Positions 16,858 through 24,208 of a stretch of DNA of 35,001 nucleotides are shown here, piece by piece (positions within the stretch are counted from its first letter, which is position 1; each line of letters opens with the position of its first letter). The DNA lies in the NCBI GenBank assembly GCA_021372515.1, contig JAJFUG010000204.1:1-35001 (forward strand), in the 5' to 3' direction. Made by a program: the position numbers and the translations under genes. This stretch comes from a bacterium (GTDB lineage: Bacteria; Gemmatimonadota; Glassbacteria; GWA2-58-10). Below the pieces are notes generated by a model. That model did no database searches. It worked only from the letters and a program-made list of their open reading frames with translations, and was not told the DNA's origin.

Positions 16858-16860
16858 AAT

Positions 16861-16909
16861 AATATGGTGGGCGCTACTGGGTTCGAACCAGTGACCTCCT
16901 GCTTGTAAG
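16861..16909. repeat. Right attachment-site direct repeat inside tRNA-Val
   Basis: Identical over 49 bp to 3881-3929. It spans four bases downstream of CCA and the last 45 nt of the tRNA gene up to its anticodon loop. The crossover therefore lies within or beyond the anticodon loop, a common site for tyrosine recombinases. Confidence 0.92.
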
Positions 16910-16942
16910 GCAGGCGCTCTCGACCAGCTGAGCTAAGCACCC
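16865..16942 (-). tRNA. tRNA-Val (anticodon TAC), CCA encoded
   Basis: Read leftward from 16942 the gene folds as a standard cloverleaf of 75 nt plus encoded CCA. It has a 7-bp acceptor stem (one G-U pair), a 4-bp D stem, a 5-bp anticodon stem CCTGC/GCAGG with loop CTTACAA, and a 5-bp T stem with TTCGAAC loop. The anticodon TAC (complement of 16905-16907) reads GTA and GTG valine codons. It begins only 8 bp after the stop of the small membrane-protein gene, so it may be co-transcribed with that gene. Its 3' half is the island attachment site. Confidence 0.97.
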
Positions 16943-16950
16943 TGGTTCTG

Positions 16951-17169
16951 TCAGAGAATGATCGCCAGGGGCACCAGCACGCAGTAACCCAGCACCAGGC
17001 AGATCGGCGCCAGGGTGATCGAACCCATCCCCAGGCTCACATGCCCAATCACGATCACGATCAGGGCGACAAGGAACAGGATCAGGTTCTTCTGGCCGAA
17101 CGATTTGGAAAGCTCCTCAGTCCGGGCCACGCTGCGTGCGGGTTTACGCGCGGTGCTGTCTTTGGCCAT
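16951..17169 (-). CDS. Small membrane protein of unknown function
   Basis: From ATG 17169 this gives 72 residues: a basic, soluble N-terminus (MAKDSTARKPARSVARTEEL), then two hydrophobic helices (about residues 28-42 and 50-72) separated by HVSLGMGS. The outline, with FGQKN before the first helix and a two-helix hairpin, recalls small DUF3098-type proteins, but I hold that loosely. A longer frame up to 17271 lacks protein character in its first 34 codons. It lies downstream of purN and the IMP cyclohydrolase gene and directly before tRNA-Val. Confidence 0.65.
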   Translation of the reverse strand: MAKDSTARKPARSVARTEELSKSFGQKNLILFLVALIVIVIGHVSLGMGSITLAPICLVLGYCVLVPLAIIL

Positions 17170-17280
17170 AGGGCGTTTCTCGCGTTGATGACGACTGTGA
17201 TCCAAAAGGGTCAGTAACACTAACCCTGCAAATTTAATGCATTTCCTGTTGCAGTCAAGAAAGGCGTGCAACGAGCCGAC

Positions 17281-17898
17281 TCAGGCCAGCGCCCCTGAGG
17301 GGTCGATCCCGTCCAGGTACTGCACGATATGGCTGTCGTAGGCGCTGGTGCGGCGGAACACCGCGCGGGCCAGCTTGAAACGCAACGCCAGATCCAGCGC
17401 GCCGTCATTGGCCTTGAGCTGGGCGATCACCTCGGCGTACTGGTCCGGATTGGTCAGCACGGCCACGGAACGGAAATTCTTGGCCGAGGAGCGCAGCATG
17501 GTGGGCCCCCCGATGTCGATCTGCTCCACCGCATCCTCCAGGGATATACCCGCACGGGCCACGGTCTGTTCGAACGGATAGAGGTTCACCACCACCATGT
17601 CGATCAGCTCGATCCCCATCTCGCGGCACTGGGTCATGTGCGATTCCAGCTCGCGCCGGGCCAGGATCGCCGCGTGCACCTTGGGGTGCAGGGTCTTCAC
17701 CCGGCCGTCCAGCATCTCCGGGTGCCCGGTGAACATGTCCACGCTGCGAATCTCCACACCCGCCTCGGTCAGGGCACGGGCCGTGCCGCCGGTGGAGAGT
17801 ATCTCCGCGCCGAAACCGCGCAGCACCTGCGCCAGCTCGACCACGCCGCTCTTGTCGTAGACGCTGATCAGCGCCCGCCTGATTTTAATCTGTTCCAT
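17281..17898 (-). CDS. purH: Stand-alone IMP cyclohydrolase (PurH N-terminal domain only)
   Basis: This 205-residue protein covers the IMP cyclohydrolase (MGS-like) half of PurH, which closes the ring of FAICAR to give IMP, the last step of de novo purine synthesis. The motifs are those of the domain: ALISVYDKSG at the start, STGGTARAL, GHPEMLDGRVKTLHPKVH, NLYPFEQTV and DIGGPTMLRSSAKN. Bifunctional PurH is about 510 residues; here the frame stops at TGA 17281-17283 and no transformylase sequence follows in any nearby leftward frame. AICAR formylation must then be encoded elsewhere. The gene lies 34 bp after purN on the same strand. A GAGGGG-type ribosome binding site precedes ATG 17898. Confidence 0.93.
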   Translation of the reverse strand: MEQIKIRRALISVYDKSGVVELAQVLRGFGAEILSTGGTARALTEAGVEIRSVDMFTGHPEMLDGRVKTLHPKVHAAILARRELESHMTQCREMGIELIDMVVVNLYPFEQTVARAGISLEDAVEQIDIGGPTMLRSSAKNFRSVAVLTNPDQYAEVIAQLKANDGALDLALRFKLARAVFRRTSAYDSHIVQYLDGIDPSGALA

Positions 17899-17932
17899 CC
17901 CGCCCCTCGCCGTCTGGAAGGTCTCCGGTTGT

Positions 17933-18586
17933 TCAAGCCTGTGGATTGTCCTCGCCGTCCACCTCGACCACAGCGCCGCTCACCCGCGCACGCCCACGCG
18001 CCACCAGGTCCACCGCCTCGGGCAGCACCCGGTGCTCCTGGACCAGGACCCGCGCCGCCAGGGTCTCCACCGTGTCGGTATGGTAGACCGGCACCGCGCG
18101 CTGGGCGATGATCGGCCCGCGGTCGTACTGCTCGTTCACGAAATGCACGGTGCAGCCGCTCAGTTTCACCCCGGCCTCCAGCACCGCCTGGTGCACGTGG
18201 CGCCCGAACATGCCCCGCCCGCCGAAGGCGGGCAGCAGGGCCGGGTGGATGTTCAGCATGCGGTTGCTATAGGCGGCCACCACGTTGGCCGGCACCATCT
18301 TGAGGTACCCGGCCAGCACGATCAATTCCACGGCGTGCTCGCGGAACAGCTCGAGAAGCCTCTGACCGAAACTCTCGGGTGAGGTGAACTCCCTGGGCGG
18401 CGCCACCGCGGTCGGCACCGCGGCCCGGGCGGCGCGCTCCAGGGCTCCGATCCCCGGACGGTCGGCCACGACCAAGCAGACCTCGGCGCTGGCGGTGGAA
18501 CCCTCGCGCAACGGGAAACGGTCGAGAAGCTGCTGCAGGTTGCTTCCCCCACCGCTGGCCATCACAGCCACTCGCATTCTTTTCAT
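17933..18586 (-). CDS. purN: Phosphoribosylglycinamide formyltransferase (PurN)
   Basis: This 217-residue enzyme transfers a formyl group from 10-formyltetrahydrofolate to GAR in purine synthesis. Key features are ASGGGSN (phosphate loop, about 10-16), LAGYLKMVP (91-99), the catalytic N112 and H114 in NIHPALLP, and D155 in NEQYDRGPII. The usual loop after HPALLP is GGRGMFG, a known variant of the family. Start ATG 18586 has a GGTGGAG site very close; the ATG at 18577 would be better spaced. It forms a two-gene purine operon with the downstream cyclohydrolase. Confidence 0.95.
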   Translation of the reverse strand: MKRMRVAVMASGGGSNLQQLLDRFPLREGSTASAEVCLVVADRPGIGALERAARAAVPTAVAPPREFTSPESFGQRLLELFREHAVELIVLAGYLKMVPANVVAAYSNRMLNIHPALLPAFGGRGMFGRHVHQAVLEAGVKLSGCTVHFVNEQYDRGPIIAQRAVPVYHTDTVETLAARVLVQEHRVLPEAVDLVARGRARVSGAVVEVDGEDNPQA

Positions 18587-18633
18587 TCTCCACCCGCCGG
18601 CTGAGGTGAGAAAACCGAAACCGGAATAAACGA

Positions 18634-18666
18634 GTCGCGGCGAGGGTCAACCGTCCTCGCCGCGAC
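18634..18666. terminator. Strong hairpin terminator between the oxidoreductase gene and purN
   Basis: Bases 18634-18645 pair perfectly with 18655-18666 (12 bp, almost all G-C) around a 9-nt loop. A TTTCTT run follows on the right. Read leftward, the direction of the adjacent gene at 18726, the tail is only weakly T-rich (TCGTTTATT). It should end transcription from 18726 and insulate purN. Confidence 0.7.
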
Positions 18667-18725
18667 TTTCTTAGCCTCTTGACCGGCAAAACTTTACGCC
18701 GGACTTATCTGCTCCGGCCAGGACC

Positions 18726-20399
18726 TCAGACCGTGATCTTCTCGTCCGGCTTGAAATCGTAGAGCACTTTCTGGTTTTCCGCATCCCAGCGGGTGCGGCA
18801 GCCCTTGAGCAGGCTCTCTGTGGCCATATGGGCGGTGATCGCCTCCTGGAACCCGTCGTCGATGTTGCACATCGTGTCGGTGTCGTTGGCCCGGATGTGG
18901 TCGACCCAGTTCTTGACGTGCAGGTAGGTGACATCCAGACGGCGGCCGTCCTGGAAGGTCCAGAGCAGGCCCTTGTTCAGGGTCCACTGGCTGGTGGCGG
19001 AGGTGACCGCCTCGATGCCCTTGCCGGCGATGTCGCGGAAAGTGATCATCGGCTCGCCCAGGCGGACCAAGCCCTGCTTGATCTGCGCGGCGTAGCGCTT
19101 GCTGCGCGGGTCGGCGAACACGTTGACCCCGTTGGTCAGGTCCATGGTGGCCTCATCGCCCATGTAAATCTGGCCGCGGTCCCACTCGCTGGCCAGCGTG
19201 GCGTTGTAGACCACTGTCAGGTCGCGGTCCGGCCACTCGTAGGCCACCTGCATCACATCCGGCACCTCACGGCGGCAGACCGGCACCTCGGTGCGCACCT
19301 GGGCGCCCTCGGGCAGCGGCTGGTCGGCGCTGATCGGCTCTCCCTGGGCGGTCATCATCGAGGCGTATTCCTTGAAGTAGTACACGCCGCCGGTGGCCAC
19401 GCAGGTGGTGGGGATGCCCATGCGCATCACCATGTTGATCACGTCCAGCTCATGGGTCAGAAGGTCGCCGGACAGGCCGGTGCCGTAGTCCCAGTAGCAG
19501 CGCCAGCGGAAAAAGCGGTTGGGATCGTAGGGCACGTTGTTGGTGATGGCGACATACTGGTCCCAGTCCAGGTTGCGCGGCCCGCTGGCTGCGCTCATCG
19601 GACCGTTTTCCTTGGGGATGTCGTAGTACCAGGCGCCCTGCAAGCTGTTGCGGTTGGTGTAGCACTGGATCAGGCTGATCTTGCCCAGCAGGCCCTTATC
19701 CACCACTTCCATGGCCGAATCGTAGTGGTTGCTGTTGCGGTTCTGGTGGCCGAGCTGGAAAATGATCCCGGCTTTCTTGACCGCGTCGCGCAGCTCGAAA
19801 GCCTGCTCGATGTAGCGGGTCATGCACTTTTCCACGTACACGTGCTTGCCGGCCTCGGCCGCGGCCTTGGCGATCGGGGCATGGTAGAAATCCGGGGTGG
19901 CGATCACCACGGCGTCCACGTCCGACTGGGCCAGCAGCTCCTGGTAAGTGCGGTAGGACTTGGCCTTGCCGCCGGAGGCCTCTACAGCGCGATCCACGTG
20001 CGGGGTGAACAGATCACAGACCGCGGTGCAGCGGATATTCAGCGAGGGCTGGTCCTTGGTGCCCATGGGGATGCCGTTCTTGTCCAGCTCCTCGGCGATG
20101 AACCCGGCCGAGCGCATGATCGAGTAGCCGCGCCCGCCGATGCCGATAAAGCCGATGTTGAGGGTCTTGCCCGCCGCACTGGCCGGTACAGTCACCTGCT
20201 TTTTCTTGCGGTCGACCATCGGGCGGACCTCGGTGGTGGATTCCGAGGCTTTGAGGATCAGCTCGCGCGAGGTTTTGTCCTCTTCCTTCTTCTGGCTTAC
20301 GCTGTAGGCGAAAGCCCCGACCACCGGCACTCCAGCCGCGGCCTTGAGGAACTGTCGGCGGCCGATCCCGCCGCCGTTTTCATTCTTCTTGTCTGCCAT
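18726..20399 (-). CDS. TAT-exported Gfo/Idh/MocA-family oxidoreductase
   Basis: This 557-residue NAD(P)-dependent enzyme acts on a sugar or polyol. A twin-arginine signal (IGRRQFLKAAAG, about residues 12-23) sends it folded to the periplasm. The Rossmann motif GFIGIGGRGYS lies near 81-91, VDAVVIATPDFYH gives the second strand, and EKCMTRYIEQ holds the catalytic-type lysine in the place of the usual EKP. GLSGDLLTHELDVI matches the substrate-side helix with a conserved histidine. An AAGGAG site precedes ATG 20399. A DoxX-like gene 73 bp upstream runs in the same direction. Related exported oxidoreductases are common in carbohydrate-degrading FCB and Planctomycetota bacteria; the substrate is unknown. 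Confidence 0.92.
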   Translation of the reverse strand: MADKKNENGGGIGRRQFLKAAAGVPVVGAFAYSVSQKKEEDKTSRELILKASESTTEVRPMVDRKKKQVTVPASAAGKTLNIGFIGIGGRGYSIMRSAGFIAEELDKNGIPMGTKDQPSLNIRCTAVCDLFTPHVDRAVEASGGKAKSYRTYQELLAQSDVDAVVIATPDFYHAPIAKAAAEAGKHVYVEKCMTRYIEQAFELRDAVKKAGIIFQLGHQNRNSNHYDSAMEVVDKGLLGKISLIQCYTNRNSLQGAWYYDIPKENGPMSAASGPRNLDWDQYVAITNNVPYDPNRFFRWRCYWDYGTGLSGDLLTHELDVINMVMRMGIPTTCVATGGVYYFKEYASMMTAQGEPISADQPLPEGAQVRTEVPVCRREVPDVMQVAYEWPDRDLTVVYNATLASEWDRGQIYMGDEATMDLTNGVNVFADPRSKRYAAQIKQGLVRLGEPMITFRDIAGKGIEAVTSATSQWTLNKGLLWTFQDGRRLDVTYLHVKNWVDHIRANDTDTMCNIDDGFQEAITAHMATESLLKGCRTRWDAENQKVLYDFKPDEKITV

Positions 20400-20472
20400 C
20401 AGATCAGTCTCCTTTTAGTTTCAGGGGCGCAAAACCATGCGTTGCACCCCGGAGGTTCGGTTCAGGCGGATG

Positions 20473-20967
20473 TCATTCCCGGCAGAACAGCATGTCGAAC
20501 CCCAGGACCAGCCCGGAGGGGAATGCCGCCAGCACCAGGGCCGCGGCCAGTTCGACCAGGTTCTTGTTCACGATCAGGTAGCTGCCCTCGCCGGCCATGA
20601 AATGCACGCCCAGCCAGGGCGGGTTGGACAGATAGAACAGCGCCAGGAAAATGGCCGCCCCGACCGAGGCCAGGCGGGTGAACAGGCCGAGCACCAGCAG
20701 AAGACCGACTGCGGTCAGACCGTATTTCATCGATGCGTCCACGAACCCGATCATGGCCGGGTTCTTGACCAGTGCGCCGAACAACCCGGAAAACGGACCC
20801 GGCACTATGGTCAGGTATCCCGCCGCGGTCCAGCCTGAGGAGGCGATTTTCACATACCCCTCATACAGAAAATGCCAGCCGACCGCCAGGCGCAGGAAAA
20901 GAAGCAGGCCACCCTGCAACCCGGTCAGTCCCGAACCTCTGGAATTCACTTCTGCCACGTTGGACAC
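20473..20967 (-). CDS. DoxX-like integral membrane protein
   Basis: From GTG 20967 this gives 164 residues with four membrane helices (about residues 17-38, 72-98, 100-116 and 130-152). LLLFLRLAVGWHFLYEGYVK at the first helix and GLLLVLGLFTRLASVGA in the third are typical of DoxX/DoxD proteins, as is FYLSNPPW with a periplasmic loop. AAGGGGAA lies six bases before the GTG, which is why I prefer it to an upstream ATG at 21102 that would add 45 residues lacking family features. DoxX proteins are membrane subunits in redox processes. Here the gene probably forms an operon with the exported oxidoreductase. Confidence 0.85.
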   Translation of the reverse strand: MSNVAEVNSRGSGLTGLQGGLLLFLRLAVGWHFLYEGYVKIASSGWTAAGYLTIVPGPFSGLFGALVKNPAMIGFVDASMKYGLTAVGLLLVLGLFTRLASVGAAIFLALFYLSNPPWLGVHFMAGEGSYLIVNKNLVELAAALVLAAFPSGLVLGFDMLFCRE

Positions 20968-21459
20968 TCGAAGTTCCCCTTGTTGAATTGTGAAATGTCT
21001 TTTTACAGAAGTGCCTGGATTAGCGGGAAAAGTCATATTAACTGAGGAACCGGTTTGAAACCGAATATTTTGCAATCTATGAGCCTTCCTTTCACCACGC
21101 AAGAAAATTTTCTGTCTAAGCAGATACCTGCCAGCGCATTAGATTTTTAACAATACCAATCGCCCGGGCCGGATTTCCCCCCCCGGGAGGGCACTGCTCC
21201 ACGCCCGCCGCGGTCATGTAATACATCTATCCCAAACGACTTATACTTCGCCGGACAGTCCGCCGCCGGCAACGGATCTTCGTTCCTGACTTCACCCGGC
21301 TTGACAGTCATTTGCGGGAAAGATATCTTGTGCCGGAATCCCGGGATGCGGCAGCCGGGAGGCGACAGCCGTCCAGACCGGGACTTGTCCAGGCGCCAGG
21401 CGCTTTCAGCCGGTGGAAGCTCACGCTGCGTATTGACCTTGTTATTACAACGGGTTAGA
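20968..21459. other. Divergent promoter region, 492 bp
   Basis: This region separates the leftward DoxX-oxidoreductase genes from the rightward transporter operon. It has a C-run with GGG-rich flanks near 21163-21190 and a good rightward promoter at 21301. I see no gene or RNA. Confidence 0.5.
21301..21329 (+). promoter_or_regulatory. Sigma70-type promoter for the transporter operon
   Basis: A perfect TTGACA (21301-21306) is followed after 17 bp by TATCTT (21324-21329). Transcription would start near 21336 and leave a leader of about 124 nt before the transporter start at 21460. Confidence 0.5.
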
Positions 21460-22659
21460 ATGGGAAATGTAACGCGCGGCCGGCTGACTGTAGCTGCCTG
21501 CCTCGGCTTTTTCTGCAACGGGCTGTCGATCTCGCTGATCGGCTCCTCGCTCGATTTTTTCGCCGCCCGTCTGGGCACGGACGTGACCGGGGTGGGAAGT
21601 GGTTTTTTCCTCCCCCTGGGCATCGCGGCGATCAGCGTGCTGTTCGCCAGCGGACCGTTGATCGACAGGTTCGGCAAGCGAGCTCTGGTGACCGCGGGCT
21701 GTCTGCTGACCGGCGGGGCCATGCCGTTGCTGCTGGCCGCGCACAACCTGGCCCAGGCCGGCGGGGCGATGTTCGTGCTGGGCGCCGGCGCCGGCATGCT
21801 GACCGGCGGGATCAACACCCTGGTCAACGATGACCTGTTCCCGGAAAACCCCGGCCCGCCGCTCAACCTGGTCAACATGTCCTTCGGGGTCGGGGCGGTG
21901 AGCCTGCCGTTCGCCGTAGGCGCGCTGGTCGCAAAACTGGGCTTTCCGGCCCTGATCCTGCTGATCACATTGTGCTGTATGATACCGGCGGTTTTGTTCG
22001 GGTTCACAACTTTTCCTCTGCCGCGCGAGGGAGCGCGTTTCCGTCTGGCCGAAAGCGGTAAGGCCCTGTCCGACCCTCTGGTGATTCAACTGGCCCTTTG
22101 CTTTTTCCTCTACGTGGGGCTGGAGTCATGCCTGGGCGCCTGGAGCCGTCCCACGGTCCGGGCGCTCTGGGGAGTGGGCGCGCCGCACGACCAGTTGATC
22201 CTATCCGGCTACTGGGGTTCCCTGGCCCTTGGGCGCAGCGTGGCCGGGACCGTTCTGCGGCGGGTCCCCAGCCAGACCCTGGTGATCTGGGCCTGCCTGG
22301 GGGCCTGCCTGGGCCTGGCCGGGTTCAGCCACGCCCCCAACCTGGCCGTGGCCTGCGCCTCGCTCTGGCTGACCGGGATGTGTTTCGCGCCGATCTTTCC
22401 CAGCAGCCTGGGGACCACCGGCAGCGTGTTCAAGCGCTACACCGGCACTATCTTTTCGGTAGTGATCGCCGCTGGCACTCTGGGCCAGACCATCCTGACC
22501 CCGGCAGTGGGACGGGTGGCGCGCAATTTCTCCTTCGGGACCGGGATGCGCGTGGCCCTGGTGCTCTGCCTGCTCCTGGCCGGCCTGCAGATCGCTGTGG
22601 GCAGGCAGTTGCGGCGACGACGGGCGGTGGCGGCGGCGACTTTGGACAAGACCGTCTGA
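21460..22659 (+). CDS. Major facilitator superfamily transporter
   Basis: From ATG 21460 this 400-residue protein has about twelve membrane helices. The first reads LTVAACLGFFCNGLSISLIG. The loop between helices 2 and 3 contains GPLIDRFGKRALV, the MFS motif A, and GYWGSLALGRSVAGTVLRR is the equivalent in the second half. It is likely a sugar or small-organic-acid symporter, by context with sugar enzymes. The start is uncertain: the frame is open to 21301 and there is no strong ribosome binding site at 21460. The next gene follows after 51 bp in the same direction. Confidence 0.88.
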   Translation: MGNVTRGRLTVAACLGFFCNGLSISLIGSSLDFFAARLGTDVTGVGSGFFLPLGIAAISVLFASGPLIDRFGKRALVTAGCLLTGGAMPLLLAAHNLAQAGGAMFVLGAGAGMLTGGINTLVNDDLFPENPGPPLNLVNMSFGVGAVSLPFAVGALVAKLGFPALILLITLCCMIPAVLFGFTTFPLPREGARFRLAESGKALSDPLVIQLALCFFLYVGLESCLGAWSRPTVRALWGVGAPHDQLILSGYWGSLALGRSVAGTVLRRVPSQTLVIWACLGACLGLAGFSHAPNLAVACASLWLTGMCFAPIFPSSLGTTGSVFKRYTGTIFSVVIAAGTLGQTILTPAVGRVARNFSFGTGMRVALVLCLLLAGLQIAVGRQLRRRRAVAAATLDKTV

Positions 22660-22710
22660 AAGCTGTAGGAAGCGTTTTTCATAATAACCCTGAGGTGGGA
22701 GGCACGGAAA

Positions 22711-23622
22711 ATGGAATCGATCACACGCAGGAATTTCATCGGCACATCGCTGGCCCTGGGCGGAGCGGCCCTGGCCACTTCCGGCGCTTTGAGTCCCACG
22801 GCCCTGGAGGCGGCGGCCGCCGGCGCGGAGCCCAAGTTCAAGATTTCACTGGCCGCCTGGTCGCTGCACCGCACGTTCGGCAAGGACTGGAAGAACATCG
22901 ACCTGCCCCGGATCGCCCGCGAGCGCTTCGACATCGACGGCGTCGAGTTCGTCAACAGCTTCTTCGAGCTGCCCCGCATCGATTACCTCAACGACCTGAA
23001 AAAGCAGGCCTCCGACCACAACGTCACCCTGGTGCTGATCATGTGCGACGGCGAGGGCGACATGTCGAGCCCCGACAAGTCCGAGCGCATGCAGGCCGCG
23101 ATCAACCACCGCAAGTGGGTGGACATCGCCCATTACCTGGGCTGCCACGCCATCCGCTGCAACGCCGGCGGCTGGAACAGCAAGCTCCCGGCTGCCGAGC
23201 TGGTCAAGAACGCCAGCGAGAGTTTCCGCGCCCTTTGCGACTACGCCCAGGAATCCGGGATCGAGATCACGATCGAAAACCACGGCGGCTACTCCTCCGA
23301 CCCGGACAACCTCATCCCGCTGGTCAAGGCCGTCGACCACCCGCTGATGGGCCTGCTGCCCGACTGGGGCAATTTCCCGGAGGGCGTGGACAAGTACGCG
23401 GCCGTGGAGAAAATGCTGCCCTACGCCAAGGCCATGAGCGCCAAGTGCCACAACTTCGGGCCGGATGACAGCCACCCCGAGTTCGACCTGCGGCGCATGA
23501 CCCAGGTTGTCCTGAAAGGCGGCTACCACGGTTTCATCGGCATCGAGTTCGAGGGCGATGTCCCCAAGGACGAGAACGAGGGAGTCAAGGCCTGCAAGCG
23601 CGTGCTGATGAGCCAGATCTGA
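22711..23622 (+). CDS. TAT-exported sugar phosphate isomerase/epimerase-like TIM barrel protein
   Basis: This 303-residue protein has a twin-arginine signal (TRRNFIGTSLALGG, residues 5-18) and a xylose-isomerase-like TIM barrel. Marker segments are FKISLAAWSLHRTF (strand 1), DIDGVEFVNSFFELP, HYLGCHAIRCNAGGW, ESGIEITIENHGGYSSDP, MGLLPDWGNFP and IGIEFEGD. The acidic and histidine residues E (in IENHGG), D (in LPDWGNF), H (in KCHNFG) and E (in IEFEGD) are the usual divalent-metal ligands. GGGAGG precedes ATG 22711. With the oxidoreductase and the MFS transporter it suggests interconversion of sugars outside the cytoplasm. Confidence 0.92.
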   Translation: MESITRRNFIGTSLALGGAALATSGALSPTALEAAAAGAEPKFKISLAAWSLHRTFGKDWKNIDLPRIARERFDIDGVEFVNSFFELPRIDYLNDLKKQASDHNVTLVLIMCDGEGDMSSPDKSERMQAAINHRKWVDIAHYLGCHAIRCNAGGWNSKLPAAELVKNASESFRALCDYAQESGIEITIENHGGYSSDPDNLIPLVKAVDHPLMGLLPDWGNFPEGVDKYAAVEKMLPYAKAMSAKCHNFGPDDSHPEFDLRRMTQVVLKGGYHGFIGIEFEGDVPKDENEGVKACKRVLMSQI

Positions 23623-23719
23623 GACCTGTTCTATCCCGGACCGGGCCGCGCGGAATGACCGGATCGTCCGCGCGGCCCACCGAGGCCACGACCATCCACC
23701 GCAAGGACAAAACGCTATC

Positions 23720-24115
23720 ATGCTCGCCGAGAGCCTTTGCCCGGCCATCACCAGTGACAGGATCGACGAATGCCGGGATTTCTATGTCCGCTGCCTGGGG
23801 GCGCGGGTCGCTTTCGACTGCGGCTGGTACATCCATCTTCTGTTCGGCAGCCCGGCCGCGAGCGTGGCGTTCATGTCTCCCCGCGGTGAGCAGACTCCGG
23901 TGTTGAACCCGTCCGGCCTGACCCTGAACTTCCAGGTGCAGGACGTGGACGCCGAATACCGTCGGCTGACCGGGCTGGGACTGAGCGGCCTGAGCGCACC
24001 CGAGGACCATCCCTGGGGCGACCGCAGTTTCAGCCTGCGCGACCCGAACGGGATCGAGCTGTGCCTCTATATGGATATCGAACCGAGCGCAGAGTACAAG
24101 GAGTTCTACCGCTGA
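23720..24115 (+). CDS. VOC-superfamily (glyoxalase/dioxygenase-like) protein
   Basis: This 131-residue single-domain protein has paired beta-alpha-beta-beta-beta modules. The N-terminal module is ITSDRIDECRDFYVRCLGAR, and the C-terminal end is WGDRSFSLRDPNGIELCLY, the standard metal-ligand edge with the final E. There is no membrane or signal segment. Proteins of this outline include glyoxalases, fosfomycin- or bleomycin-resistance proteins and epimerases; the residues visible do not decide. It starts at ATG 23720 with a weak AAGGAC site and follows the isomerase by 97 bp. Confidence 0.88.
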   Translation: MLAESLCPAITSDRIDECRDFYVRCLGARVAFDCGWYIHLLFGSPAASVAFMSPRGEQTPVLNPSGLTLNFQVQDVDAEYRRLTGLGLSGLSAPEDHPWGDRSFSLRDPNGIELCLYMDIEPSAEYKEFYR

Positions 24116-24208
24116 GGGCTCCGGCCTCCGGCCCTGTCCCCCGCCAGGGGACAAGCTTCCCCAGACGGCTTGTCGCGTGCTGTCTCCCTTATGCCACGGG
24201 GCGCAACG

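Larger units (their letters stand above)
3881..16909. mobile_element. tRNA-Val-integrated genomic island with restriction-modification and toxin-antitoxin cargo
   Basis: The island is bounded by the 49-bp direct repeat and has a unit length of 12,980 bp. It encodes an intact tyrosine recombinase next to the left end, an AlpA-type HTH protein, a replication-initiator-like protein with hairpin repeats, and a defence block (Res, Mod, HigB, HigA). No conjugation or phage structural genes are visible, so transfer would need a helper. The integration rebuilt the full tRNA at the right end. Base composition is less GC-rich than the flanking pilin and sugar genes, especially in 4000-8560. Whether it still excises is unknown; int and both repeats look intact. 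Confidence 0.9.

Noticed and set aside
18828-20600. 590-codon rightward open frame opposite the oxidoreductase gene
   Set aside because: It is an antisense shadow in GC-rich DNA; the leftward frame has the Rossmann motif, TAT signal and ribosome binding site.
21433-21461. TTGACC-17 bp-TAGAAT promoter before the MFS gene
   Set aside because: Transcription would start after the preferred ATG at 21460. The promoter at 21301 has a perfect -35 and gives a usable leader, so this match is probably chance.
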